Source of the DNA: Roseibium salinum
GTDB lineage: Bacteria > Pseudomonadota > Alphaproteobacteria > Rhizobiales > Stappiaceae
Length of the DNA stretch: 64,000 bases
Direction: 5' to 3'
NCBI RefSeq assembly: GCF_026240905.1
Contig: NZ_JAPEVI010000002.1
Coordinates: 376,977 to 440,976 of the forward strand
Made by a program: the position numbers and the translations under genes. This document shows positions 1-8,384 of the stretch, one piece after another; the first letter of the stretch is position 1; each line of letters begins with the position of its first letter. The notes beneath the pieces were generated by a model, which saw nothing but the letters and a program-made list of their open reading frames with translations, made no database searches and was not told where the DNA came from.

Positions 1-449
1 CGGGGTGTGTTCTTGAACACCAGGTCGTCGGAATCTTGCAGAAACGGCCGCTCCCAGTCATGCAACCAGGTGTCATAGCGGTCGGCGAGCGGGTAAAGGG
101 CGAAATTCATCGTGCCCATGTTGAGCGAGCACATTTCCGGTTCCGCCTTCAACGGCCCGTCGAGGCGTTCCTCCAGGCTCATGACGGCGCTGCCGCCGGT
201 GGTGAGGTTGAGCACCGCGCCACATCCAGCCTTGATGTCCGGGAGAAACGCCATGAAGTCCTCCGCCCTGGCGGAGGGCTGCCCGGTTGCCGGGTTGCGG
301 GCATGCAGATGCAGGATCGCCGCGCCGGCCTCGGCCGCGCCGATGGACTGCCCGGTGATTTCCGCGGCCGTTACCGGCAGGTGGGGCGACATGGTGGGCG
401 TGTGAATGGAGCCGGTGATCGCACAGGTTATGATGATTTTTTCTGACAT
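1..449 (-). CDS. Beta-keto acid cleavage enzyme (BKACE/DUF849), partial
   Basis: Reads from an ATG at 449 to the window edge with no stop, giving the first 149 residues of a protein that is usually 270-310 long. The N-terminus has the DUF849 pattern: a first strand with ITCAITGS, then SPHLPVT, then LHLHAR at residues 46-51. In this family (prototype Kce, 3-keto-5-aminohexanoate cleavage enzyme) the two histidines of the HxH motif bind Zn2+, and the enzyme splits a beta-keto acid with acetyl-CoA to give acetoacetate and a new acyl-CoA. It starts 9 bases after the stop of the aminotransferase gene, so it is probably the last or next-to-last gene of that operon. The family assignment is firm; the substrate cannot be read from the fragment. 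An imported amino compound that is first transaminated to a keto acid is the natural guess. Confidence 0.85.
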   Translation of the reverse strand, partial: MSEKIIITCAITGSIHTPTMSPHLPVTAAEITGQSIGAAEAGAAILHLHARNPATGQPSARAEDFMAFLPDIKAGCGAVLNLTTGGSAVMSLEERLDGPLKAEPEMCSLNMGTMNFALYPLADRYDTWLHDWERPFLQDSDDLVFKNTP

Positions 450-458
450 TTGAACTGA

Positions 459-1814
459 TTAACTGGCCCTGGCTCGTTGCTGCGAAATCCTGTCGAGAAA
501 CTGGCGGAGGGAAAGGTCCAGACCCTCGATGATTTCCCCCACGTGGTCCGCGGTCGAAATCATCGGCGGCGCGATGAGGAAGTGGTCGCCGCTGTGGCCG
601 CCACGGGTGCGACGCGAATAGATGATGAGGCCGTTTTCATAGGCGATGTCGACCAGCTCGTTGAAGGCATTGAGCTCCTTCGCAAGAGGCTGCTGTGTCG
701 CCCGGTCCTCGACCAGTTCGAAGGCCAGAAGCAGGCCTTCGCCGCGCACGTCGCCGATGATGGAATAGCGGTCCATCAGCTTGTTGAGCTCGCTCTTTAG
801 AAGCGCGCCCGTGTCGGCGGCGTTCCGGATCAGTCCCTCCCGCTCGATTTCCTCCACGACCGCAAGACCGGCGGCGCAGGCGAGCGGATTGCCCGCATAG
901 GTGAAACCGTGCAGGAAGCCGCCCGCGTCCAGGACGTTGGCGACGATATCCTTGTGGGCCACCATGGCCCCGAGCGGCGCGTAACCGGCGGCAAAACCCT
1001 TGGAGATCACGAGAATGTCGGGATCGACATCCCAGTGCTCGGCGGCAAAGAACCGGCCGGTCCGCCCGCCGCCGGACATGACTTCGTCGTGGATCAGCAG
1101 GATGCCGTACCTGCTGCAGATCTCGCGGATGCGCCGCATATAGCCCCTGGGCGGCACCAGCGCGCCGGTGGAGGCGCCGCCGATCGGCTCGACGATGAAG
1201 GCAAGGACCGTTTCGGGGTCTTCCGCCAGGATCTTTTGCTCCAGCATGTCGGCGTAATGGCGGCCGGTCGCCTCGTCGTCCGGGTCAAGACCGTCGAGAT
1301 AGGCGCGCGGCGCCGGGATTTTCGGCATCACGCGCATCATCGGTTCGAACGGATCGGCCAGCGGCGCATAGCCGGTCAGCGCCAGGGCGCCGAGCGTGCA
1401 GCCGTGATAGCTGGGATCCCTGGAAATAACCTTGTAGCGGCCAGCCTCGCCGATCGCGATCGCGTTCTGGCGCGCCAGCTTGATGGCGCTTTCGACCGCC
1501 TCGGACCCGCCGGAAACGAAGAAGACCTTATCCAGTCCCTCAGGCGCCAGGGAAGCGGTCTTGGCGGCCAGAAACTCGGCCGGCTCGGTCTCGAAATGCA
1601 GCCGGTAGCCGAAGGTCGCCTTATCCATCTGCTTGCGCATGGCGCCCAGGACGCGCGGGTTGGAATGGCCGATATTGCAGACCATGGCGCCGGACGATCC
1701 GTCCAGGTACCGCTTGCCGTCGACGTCCCACATATAGACGCCCCGGGCCTGATCGAGCATCGGCCGGCGCTGCCGGGACTGGTAGAAAAGATGGGAGGTT
1801 TCCGGCCGGCTCAT
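459..1814 (-). CDS. Class III (omega-type) aminotransferase
   Basis: A 451-residue PLP enzyme of fold type I, the usual length for the family. The cofactor site is complete: SGGSEAVESAIKLAR (residues 101-115) for the phosphate, YHG at 136-138, the aspartate of IHDEVMSG (D243) and the Schiff-base lysine in ISKG (K272). Family members move an amino group from an amine, omega-amino acid or beta-amino acid to pyruvate or 2-oxoglutarate. The start overlaps the end of the ABC ATPase gene by four bases (ATGA), so translation is coupled to the transporter, and a BKACE gene follows. This context suggests that the enzyme deaminates the solute brought in by the transporter. It could equally be annotated as an aspartate aminotransferase family protein; the exact substrate is unknown. 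Confidence 0.88.
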   Translation of the reverse strand: MSRPETSHLFYQSRQRRPMLDQARGVYMWDVDGKRYLDGSSGAMVCNIGHSNPRVLGAMRKQMDKATFGYRLHFETEPAEFLAAKTASLAPEGLDKVFFVSGGSEAVESAIKLARQNAIAIGEAGRYKVISRDPSYHGCTLGALALTGYAPLADPFEPMMRVMPKIPAPRAYLDGLDPDDEATGRHYADMLEQKILAEDPETVLAFIVEPIGGASTGALVPPRGYMRRIREICSRYGILLIHDEVMSGGGRTGRFFAAEHWDVDPDILVISKGFAAGYAPLGAMVAHKDIVANVLDAGGFLHGFTYAGNPLACAAGLAVVEEIEREGLIRNAADTGALLKSELNKLMDRYSIIGDVRGEGLLLAFELVEDRATQQPLAKELNAFNELVDIAYENGLIIYSRRTRGGHSGDHFLIAPPMISTADHVGEIIEGLDLSLRQFLDRISQQRARAS

Positions 1815-2896
1815 GCGGTTGCTCCCGGCAGGGCCGCGCAGTCGCGCGGACGGAAGCGCACCGAAACCTCGGCACCTTCCTGAAACGGATACTGGTCGAT
1901 CATGTTGAGTACCTGAAGGTGATGATCACCGATACGCACGAAATACCGCGCAGCCTGGCCCTGATAGTCGACCGCCTCAACGACGCCGTCCATCGCTACC
2001 CGTTCGTCCGCCGGCGCGGATTTCTCCGTCAGCAGCAGTTTTTCGGCACGGATGACCAGTTGCGCCGGCCCCGTACTGCCGACATTCGGCGCGCGCTCCT
2101 TCGGCACGGTGATCCGGCCGAAGGCGGGAAGTTCGAGCTCCAGTCCGCTACCGTCGATGTTCCTGCAGGTGGCGGCGAGGATGTTCGAGATCCCGAGGAA
2201 CCGTGACACGAACTCGCTGGCGGGTGTGTTGTAAACTTCTTCCGGTGTCCCGACCTGCTCCACGCGCCCGTTGGACATGACGACAACCTGGTCGGACATG
2301 GCGAGCGCCTCGGACTGGTCGTGGGTGACGAAGACCGTGGTGATGCCGATCCGGTGCTGAATACGCTTGAGTTCCACCCGCATGTCTTCGCGAAGGTTGG
2401 CATCCAGCGCGGACAGCGGCTCGTCGAGAAGAAGCACGTCCGGCTCGATGACGATCGCGCGGGCCAGGGCGATGCGCTGCTGCTGGCCGCCGGAAAGCTG
2501 CTTCGGGTAGCGGCCGCCGACGTCGGGAAGCTGCACGAGTTCCAGCGCGTCCTTGACCTTCTGTTCCGCATCCGCCCTCGAAAGGTTGCGGTATTTCAGT
2601 CCGAAGGCGACGTTTTCGGCGATCGTCTTGTGCGGGAACAGCGCATAGTTCTGAAACACCAGACCGAGATTGCGCTTGTGGATCGGCACGTCGTTGATGC
2701 GCTGGCCCTTGATGGTGATGTCGCCCTCGGTAGGGTCGATGAGGCCCGCAATCATCCTGAGGGTCGTCGTCTTACCGCATCCGGAGGGGCCGAGCAGCGT
2801 CACGAAACTGCCGTCCGGAATCTCCATGTTCATCCGGTGAACGGCGGTGAAGCCGCCGAACTTCTTGACGATACTGGTGAGGGAAACTGCGCTCAC
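1811..2896 (-). CDS. ABC transporter ATPase, PotA-like
   Basis: A 361-residue ATPase with Walker A GPSGCGKT (residues 36-43), Q-loop FQNYALFPH, signature LSGGQQQR starting at 134, Walker B VLLLDEP (D158, catalytic E159) and the H-loop in VFVTHDQSEA. The C-terminal third is a TOBE-type regulatory domain, as in PotA/FbpC/CysA importers. It powers the transporter made by the two permeases and the binding protein just upstream in the same operon. The gene lies 71 bases after the binding-protein gene, with a strong stem-loop between them, and overlaps the aminotransferase gene by four bases. Family-level function is clear; polyamine or another small cationic or amino solute is inferred from the family only. 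Confidence 0.92.
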   Translation of the reverse strand: MSAVSLTSIVKKFGGFTAVHRMNMEIPDGSFVTLLGPSGCGKTTTLRMIAGLIDPTEGDITIKGQRINDVPIHKRNLGLVFQNYALFPHKTIAENVAFGLKYRNLSRADAEQKVKDALELVQLPDVGGRYPKQLSGGQQQRIALARAIVIEPDVLLLDEPLSALDANLREDMRVELKRIQHRIGITTVFVTHDQSEALAMSDQVVVMSNGRVEQVGTPEEVYNTPASEFVSRFLGISNILAATCRNIDGSGLELELPAFGRITVPKERAPNVGSTGPAQLVIRAEKLLLTEKSAPADERVAMDGVVEAVDYQGQAARYFVRIGDHHLQVLNMIDQYPFQEGAEVSVRFRPRDCAALPGATA

Positions 2897-2923
2897 GCCA
2901 ATTCTCCGAATAGCCTGAAGGGG

Positions 2924-2952
2924 GACCTGCCGCCGCTCACCGGCGGCAGGTC
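2924..2952. other. GC-rich stem-loop after the solute-binding-protein gene
   Basis: A perfect 12-base stem (2924-2935 with 2941-2952) around the loop CTCAC, in the gap between the binding-protein gene and the ATPase gene. There is no T-run after it on the minus strand, so it is not a standard intrinsic terminator. Such hairpins often protect the 3' end of the binding-protein mRNA or reduce read-through. Confidence 0.7.
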
Positions 2953-2967
2953 AGGTGTCATACCGGC

Positions 2968-4119
2968 TCAGTAGCCCTTCTGGATCCGGCCGAAGGTCTT
3001 CGACCATTCCTGTTCGTGAGAGTTCCAGTATTTCGGATCGGCGAAGGTCAGGCCGTCCAGCTTGCCGGTCGGGTCGAAGGCCGGCAGCGTCGGGATCTTC
3101 TCGCCGAGATCCACCTTGGTCGGGTCGAGCGCCGGCGGATAGTTCTGACCTTCGGCAACCGCAATGGAGGTTTCAGGGGCAAGCATGAAGTTGAGCAGTT
3201 CCTCGCAGGCCGCCATGGGCGAACCCTTGATGACGAACAGGCATTCCTGCCAGCCGAAGCCATTCGGCGGATCGATATAGCCGATGTCGTGGCCCTGTTC
3301 CTGCAGAGCGTAGATGCGGCCGGACCAGCCTTCCGTGACGTAGATCTCCTCTTCGGCAAGCAGGCTCATCAGTTCGGCGCCCGACTGCCAGTATTTCAGG
3401 AGAAGATCGCGGTTGGTGCGCACGGCATCCCAGACTGCATCCATGTCGGTGGCGCCGTTGGGGTCCTGATCCGTCTGCAGGGAGGCGTACCAGACGCGGG
3501 TGCGCCAGTCGGACCAGCCGCCGATCTTGCCCTTGTAGGCTTCATCGATCAGGAGCTTTGCCCCCTTCTCCTTGGCTTCCTCGTCGGAGATATGCTTCCG
3601 GTTATAGGCAATGCCCGTGGTGCCGTAGTCGTAGGGCACGCAGGAAAGCTTGCCGTCGGTCACGTTGCGAAACACGTCGGTGAGCTTGGGGATGACGTAT
3701 TGAAGGTTCGGAATGTTTTCCTCGTTGAGGGTGGAATTCAGTCCGAGATTGACGTAGCGCGCGTAATCGAAAACGCCGGAAAGGTGTGCGATGTTGTATT
3801 CGCCTTCCTGGCTGGCCTTCACGCGCGACAGATACTCGTCGCCGCCGCCGAACGTACCGTCGACGACCTTGATGCCCGTCTTTTCCGTATAGGGATCGAA
3901 TGCGTGCTTGCGGAAGGCTTCGGAAACGACGCCGCCCCAGCCGTCGAACCGGACTTCCTCCACCGCCGCCAGTGCCTGGCGGGCAAAGGGCGTCTGGACG
4001 CCATAGGCGAGGCCGGCGGCCCCGATCAGACCAAGGAACTTGCGGCGGTCGAGATCGCCGTTCAGATAGCGTTCGCGCAAGCGTTCGTAGCGTTTCGTGT
4101 TGTCCATTTTTCTGTCCAC
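2968..4119 (-). CDS. Extracellular solute-binding protein, PotD/Fbp-like
   Basis: A 383-residue binding protein of family 1/PotD type. The N-terminus has a twin-arginine-like signal: DRRKFLGLIGAAGLAYG, a hydrophobic stretch and a probable cleavage after ARQALA near residue 51. So the protein may be exported folded by Tat. Downstream features are typical: VRFDGWGGVVSEAFRKH, then TGIKVVDGTFGGGDEYLSRV, and a C-terminal lobe with NYPPALDP. It captures the solute in the periplasm for the two permeases encoded upstream. It is followed by a perfect stem-loop, as are all binding-protein genes in this window. Confidence 0.88.
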   Translation of the reverse strand: MDRKMDNTKRYERLRERYLNGDLDRRKFLGLIGAAGLAYGVQTPFARQALAAVEEVRFDGWGGVVSEAFRKHAFDPYTEKTGIKVVDGTFGGGDEYLSRVKASQEGEYNIAHLSGVFDYARYVNLGLNSTLNEENIPNLQYVIPKLTDVFRNVTDGKLSCVPYDYGTTGIAYNRKHISDEEAKEKGAKLLIDEAYKGKIGGWSDWRTRVWYASLQTDQDPNGATDMDAVWDAVRTNRDLLLKYWQSGAELMSLLAEEEIYVTEGWSGRIYALQEQGHDIGYIDPPNGFGWQECLFVIKGSPMAACEELLNFMLAPETSIAVAEGQNYPPALDPTKVDLGEKIPTLPAFDPTGKLDGLTFADPKYWNSHEQEWSKTFGRIQKGY

Positions 4120-4161
4120 TCTGGTTGTTTTTTCAGGTCTTCTTGCTTTGGTCGCGCGGTT

Positions 4162-4947
4162 CTATCCGCCGCGCTGCATGGCCATCCGCCGGGCGATTGC
4201 CAGTCCCAGAAGCGGCAATCCGACGGTGAGAAAGATCATCACGGTGCCAAGCGCATTGATTTCCGGAGAGATGGAATTGCGCAGCATGGCGAAGATCTGG
4301 GTCGGCACGGTTTCCACCCCGCCCGGCTTCCAGAACAAGGTGCCCGTAATGTCGTCGAAGCTGATGGTGAAGGCGAACAGCATTCCCGCGAAGACGGCCG
4401 GCGCCAGAAGCGGCAGGGTGATCTGCAGGAACGTCTGGGACGGGCTGGCCCCGAGACTGCGGGCGGCTTCCTCATAGTCGCGCCTTATGCCGACGAGGCG
4501 GGCCTGAACCACGAGGATGACGAAGGGCAGCGTGAAGATCACGTGCCCCATCAGCAGGAGGAAGAAGCTCTTGTTGATGGAGAGGAAATTCAGGAACAGC
4601 AGCAGGGCGACCGCCAGAACCACTTCGGGCACCAGGATGGGCGCGATCAGCAGCGTGGAGATCATGTTGCGGCCGGGCACGTTGTAGCGCACCAGCGCGA
4701 GGCTCGCCAGAACGCCGAGCGTGGTGGAGATCACCGCCGTCAGTGCGCCGAGCAGGATCGAGGTCCGGAACGCCCTCAGGATCGCTTCGTTCTGGGCCAG
4801 CTCGACGAACCAGCGGAAGGAAAAGCCGGTCATCGGAAAGCTGCCGAACTGACTTGCGTTGAAGCTGAGAAGCACGACAACGGCCACGGGCAGGAACATG
4901 AACAGGTAGACGAGCATCGTATAAGCCCGGATCAGCGACCATCCCAT
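4162..4947 (-). CDS. ABC transporter permease, PotC-like
   Basis: A 261-residue inner-membrane permease with about six transmembrane segments. The cytoplasmic EAA coupling loop is EEAARSLGASPSQTFLQITLPLLAP, close to the PotC/PotI pattern, and the first segment is TMLVYLFMFLPVAVVVLLSFN. It forms the pore with the upstream permease. Its ATG overlaps the stop of that gene by one base (TGATG type), showing translational coupling. It is followed 42 bases later by the binding-protein gene. Confidence 0.9.
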   Translation of the reverse strand: MGWSLIRAYTMLVYLFMFLPVAVVVLLSFNASQFGSFPMTGFSFRWFVELAQNEAILRAFRTSILLGALTAVISTTLGVLASLALVRYNVPGRNMISTLLIAPILVPEVVLAVALLLFLNFLSINKSFFLLLMGHVIFTLPFVILVVQARLVGIRRDYEEAARSLGASPSQTFLQITLPLLAPAVFAGMLFAFTISFDDITGTLFWKPGGVETVPTQIFAMLRNSISPEINALGTVMIFLTVGLPLLGLAIARRMAMQRGG

Positions 4948-5813
4948 CAGCCCAATCCCTTCATCAGTTGGCCCATGCCGAGGTAGTGATTGTAGATCAG
5001 CACCAGCGTGCCCAGGACGGCGAGCAGCATGAGGGAGAGTGCCGAGCCGAGCGGCCAGTTGAGCTGCGTGATGATCGCCTCGAAGACGAGATTGGCGAAC
5101 ATTGCGTCGGTCGGACCGCCAAGCACCAGCGGCGTGATGTAGGTTCCCGCGCTCAGGACGAAACAGAGCAGGCCGCCTGCGGCAAGGCCCGGCAGGGACA
5201 GCGGCAGCGTGACTTCGCGGAAGGCCTGCCAGCGGGTCGAGCCAAGCGAGCAGGCGGCATCTTCCAGCGACACGTCGATGCCTTCAAGGGCGACATAGAC
5301 GTTCAGCACCATGAAGGGCAGCAGGAAGTGCACGAGGCCGAGAATGACCGTCGGCTCATTGTAGAGCATCTGCACCGGCTCGGAGACGATGCCGAGATTG
5401 AGAAGCACCCAGTTGATGACGCCGGAGACGCCCAGAATGTTGATCCACGACATGGTACGGATGATGTAGCTGATCCAGAACGGCAGCATCAGCAGAAGGA
5501 GCAGCAGCGCCTTGTTGCCGCGCGAACGGGCGATGAAATAGGCGGCCGGATATCCCATGAGCGCGCAGGCGAAGGTGGTGATCGCGGCGATCCTGAGCGT
5601 GCTGAGCAGGATGTCCCGGTAAAACGGGTCGGTCAGCGCTTCATTCCAGTTGTCGAGATAAAAGCCGACCTGATCGGCGCCGGATGCGGTGCGCAGCCAG
5701 AACGAATAGACGACGATGAACAGCAGCGGCACGAAGAGCAGCAGTCCCACCGCCGTCAAGGCAGGTGACAACAGGATCCACGGTTGCCGTCGTTCTCGCG
5801 CTTCGACGCTCAT
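4947..5813 (-). CDS. ABC transporter permease, PotB-like
   Basis: A permease with about six transmembrane segments and the EAA loop LEDAACSLGSTRWQAFREVTLP. An upstream in-frame ATG at 5885 would add 24 residues of unlikely sequence. The start at 5813 is chosen because it is preceded by a GGGGGA-type ribosome site and gives the normal N-terminus MSVEARERRQPWILLSP, for 288 residues. It is the first gene of the operon and is read away from the LysR gene, so the promoter must lie in the 98 bases between them. Confidence 0.9.
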   Translation of the reverse strand: MSVEARERRQPWILLSPALTAVGLLLFVPLLFIVVYSFWLRTASGADQVGFYLDNWNEALTDPFYRDILLSTLRIAAITTFACALMGYPAAYFIARSRGNKALLLLLLMLPFWISYIIRTMSWINILGVSGVINWVLLNLGIVSEPVQMLYNEPTVILGLVHFLLPFMVLNVYVALEGIDVSLEDAACSLGSTRWQAFREVTLPLSLPGLAAGGLLCFVLSAGTYITPLVLGGPTDAMFANLVFEAIITQLNWPLGSALSLMLLAVLGTLVLIYNHYLGMGQLMKGLG

Positions 5814-5911
5814 GCACTTCCCCCCGCCGAAAGCCTTGGCAAAATTGCTTGACTTCACAGTTACAGGCGCGCCTTCATTGATCAAATAGATAATCGGAAT
5901 TGTAAGTATAG
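5814..5911. promoter_or_regulatory. Divergent promoter region, probable LysR target
   Basis: The gap between the transporter operon and the lysR gene is AT-rich near the regulator. It contains the palindrome TTGATCAA at 5878-5885, inside ATTGATCAAAT. LysR regulators usually bind an interrupted palindrome next to their own gene, so this is the best operator candidate; the exact box is not proven. Confidence 0.4.
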
Positions 5912-6889
5912 ATGAAACCTATGATCGAGACGCTCCGCCCGATCCAGGCCGAACGCCTGGCCCGTGAGCTGGACTGGAACCTGCTCAGAACCTTCATCGT
6001 GCTCGCGCAATCCGGCAGTGTCACACGCGCGGCCGACAAGCTGCGCCTCAAGCAACCGACGGTCTCCAGCGCGCTCAAACGGCTCGAGGACCGGCTCGGC
6101 CGCAAGCTGATCCACCGCAAGCCCGGGCAGTTCGAACTGACGGAAGCCGGCGATCTTCTCTTCAGGGAAGCTATCGAGATACAGGGCGCCATCCTCAGGC
6201 TCGGCACGCTGATGCGCGACGTCACCGACGAGGTGCGCGGCCATGTCGAGATTGCCATGGCCAGCCACGTGGTCAGTCCGCTCTTCGACGACACCTTGCG
6301 CGAATTTCACGAACGGCATCCTGCGGCAACGCTTTCCATCAACGTTTCCGCCAGCAAGGATGCCCTGGAAGCGGTGACGGCCCGCCGTGCCTCAATGGCC
6401 GTCTGCCTGGTGCGCGACCGCAATCCGAAGCTGGAATATCTGCGCCTGTTCCGAGAGTTCTTCGGCCTGTTCTGCGGCCCGCCTCACCCGCTGTTCGGCA
6501 GGACGGGACTGACAAAGGCGGATCTTGCCGGACAGTCGGCGGTCAGTTTCGTCACCGACCGGCTGGAAGATGCCCTGAGGCCGGTGACACTGATGCGTGC
6601 GGAGGCGGATCTGGAAGACCGCGTGGTCGGCACCTCCGCGAACCTGGAAGAAGTCCGGCGCATGATCATCGCCGGGCTCGGCGTCGGGCCGCTGCCCGCA
6701 CACGTGGTCAAGCGGGATGTCCGGGACGGCCTTCTGTGGCAACTGCCGCCCTATGAGAACCTGCCGGAAATCGCGGTGCACGTGGTCTGGAACCCCAAGG
6801 CCAAGACGAACCGTGCGGAAAGCGCGCTCCTGGACATGCTCCTGACCAAGATCCGCGAAACGCCCATCGAGCAGCGGACCTATTTGTGA
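5912..6889 (+). CDS. LysR-family transcriptional regulator
   Basis: A 325-residue regulator with the N-terminal winged helix-turn-helix: WNLLRTFIVLAQSGSVTRAADKLRLKQPTVSSALKRLEDRLGRKLIHR, about residues 23-70. The rest is a periplasmic-binding-like effector domain. It is transcribed away from the PotABCD-like operon with its aminotransferase and BKACE genes, the classic LysR arrangement, so it probably controls that operon in response to the imported compound or a breakdown product. The start is the first ATG; a second ATG three codons later is also possible. Confidence 0.9.
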   Translation: MKPMIETLRPIQAERLARELDWNLLRTFIVLAQSGSVTRAADKLRLKQPTVSSALKRLEDRLGRKLIHRKPGQFELTEAGDLLFREAIEIQGAILRLGTLMRDVTDEVRGHVEIAMASHVVSPLFDDTLREFHERHPAATLSINVSASKDALEAVTARRASMAVCLVRDRNPKLEYLRLFREFFGLFCGPPHPLFGRTGLTKADLAGQSAVSFVTDRLEDALRPVTLMRAEADLEDRVVGTSANLEEVRRMIIAGLGVGPLPAHVVKRDVRDGLLWQLPPYENLPEIAVHVVWNPKAKTNRAESALLDMLLTKIRETPIEQRTYL

Positions 6890-6901
6890 CGCCCCGAGCC
6901 G

Positions 6902-7113
6902 CCGCCCGTCATCCTGGACAAGTGAGGCGTAGCCGAACGCAGATCCGGGATCCAGAAATCAGGGCGAGCGACCGCGAGCGCTTCTTTCAATCACCCCCTA
7001 CCCGCCCCGTTAACCGGGTGAGAAGGAGCAGAAGACGCGTCTGCGACGCGAAATATGTCTGGATCCGGGATCTGCGCGCAGCTGATGCTGCGCTTGTCCA
7101 GGATGACGGGCGG
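6902..7113. repeat. Palindromic intergenic element, copy 1
   Basis: A 212-base non-coding element bounded by perfect 21-base terminal inverted repeats (6902-6922 and 7093-7113). A 29-base core at 7036-7064 recurs exactly in copy 2 at 36638-36666. Inside the terminal repeats are two different arms: arm A at 6920-6946 and arm B at 7068-7095. No open frame or clear target-site duplication was found. It fills most of the 285-base gap between lysR and the GH105 gene. Confidence 0.8.
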
Positions 7114-7174
7114 TTGTGGCACGGCAGGTCGCCAGTATCCGGAGGTATCGCCGCGGCCACGGACGGCATCGCGC

Positions 7175-8293
7175 CTATTCGGCCCCGGCCATCCTTGTGC
7201 TCCTGAGGCGCTCCATCTTCTTCCGGCCCGAGAGCGTCTCGACCAGGAGCAGCATGACCAGGGCCTGACCGTAGGGGGCCGGCACGTTGGGGATCCTTCG
7301 ATAGAAGTCGAGGTCATGTCCCATCGGCGTGCCGTCGGAGACCTCGAGCACGATGCCGTCCTCCCCGATCCGCGCGATCACCGCCTGAAACGCCTTGTCG
7401 GCGATCGGGCGATACTTCTCCGGAAGCAGGCCGATATCGATTGCCCTCAGGATCCCGTAGGCAAAGCCGGCCGTGGCGGATGTCTCCACCGGCGACTGGC
7501 TGTCATCGAGCAGCGTGAAGAAGATGCCGTCGTCGCGCTGGAGCGTTTCGAGCGCGGACACCTGGGAGCGCAGCACGGATTGCAGGAACCGCTTGGCGAA
7601 GGGCGGCATGGCGTCGCCGACGAGCGCGATCAGTTCGGGAACCGCGACCGTGATCCACGAGTTTCCGCGCGCCCAGAAAGCCTTTGCGAAATTGTGCCGG
7701 CCGTTGAAGGTCCAGCCGTGATACCAAAGCCCGCTGACGGGATCGCCCAGATAGCGGGTATGGACCAGGAACTGGTGAACCGCCTCGTCGATCCAGTCCG
7801 CCCGGTTGAACCGCTTGCCGGCGCGGGCCAGAAAGAGGCAGGTCATGAACAGCGTGTCGTCCCAGAGCTCGCCGTCATTCATGCGCTCCTTGACCACGTG
7901 CTGGAACCCGCCGTCCTCGGTCTTTGCCAGCCCGCTCACCAGCCAGTCCGCCCAATCCTGAACCAGGGCCTGCCAGTCCGGACGGTCGACATGATCGATG
8001 AGGATCGACAGGGCCAGCATGGGAGAGGTTGAATTGACCTGGCGCGGCGGCAGTCCGCGCTCGATCTGCCAGTCATACCAGGCGGCGATCGAGGCGATCA
8101 GGTCCTCGTCTCCGGAAAGCTCGGCGTAGCGCAGCAGGCCATAGAGGCCGACGCCGACTTCCCAGTCCCATTCATCGAATTGAATGGTGAAACGTCCGCC
8201 GGCAAGCGGCGCGGTCTCGTTCATGCCTTTCAAGCGCGCAAGGCCGAGGGACACGCTGGACAGGAGCCGGGAAATATCGCCGGTGTTCTTCAT
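7175..8293 (-). CDS. Glycoside hydrolase family 88/105 (unsaturated rhamnogalacturonyl hydrolase-like)
   Basis: A 372-residue alpha/alpha-barrel protein. Family marks are WDWEVGVGLYGLLRYAEL near residue 40, DDTLFMTCLFLARAGKR with the aspartate expected to act as general acid, and FWARGNSWITVAVPELI, the WARGN signature of YteR/YesR proteins. These enzymes hydrate the double bond of unsaturated uronic sugars left by pectin-type lyases and so release them from a short oligosaccharide. There is no signal peptide, so the substrate is probably an imported oligosaccharide. It lies 91 bases after the HAD gene and at the end of the transporter operon. A weak palindrome TCAAAACGTTTGA lies just upstream at 8318-8330. 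Confidence 0.82.
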   Translation of the reverse strand: MKNTGDISRLLSSVSLGLARLKGMNETAPLAGGRFTIQFDEWDWEVGVGLYGLLRYAELSGDEDLIASIAAWYDWQIERGLPPRQVNSTSPMLALSILIDHVDRPDWQALVQDWADWLVSGLAKTEDGGFQHVVKERMNDGELWDDTLFMTCLFLARAGKRFNRADWIDEAVHQFLVHTRYLGDPVSGLWYHGWTFNGRHNFAKAFWARGNSWITVAVPELIALVGDAMPPFAKRFLQSVLRSQVSALETLQRDDGIFFTLLDDSQSPVETSATAGFAYGILRAIDIGLLPEKYRPIADKAFQAVIARIGEDGIVLEVSDGTPMGHDLDFYRRIPNVPAPYGQALVMLLLVETLSGRKKMERLRSTRMAGAE

Positions 8294-8384
8294 GGCAACA
8301 CTCTTTTTAAAACGGGTTCAAAACGTTTGACCTGATGGGCCGGACGGCCGGCACCGGTGTTTTTCAATGCGGCGGCATCAGCCC

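Noticed and set aside
3016..4986. A 656-codon plus-strand frame opposite the PotD- and PotC-like genes
   Set aside because: The translation is low-complexity and rich in Arg, Gln and Glu without domain marks; the minus-strand genes explain the region.
8318..8330. TCAAAACGTTTGA palindrome before the GH105 gene as a LacI operator
   Set aside because: It has the CG centre of many LacI sites but does not match the six sites of this locus; a single imperfect copy is too weak to call.
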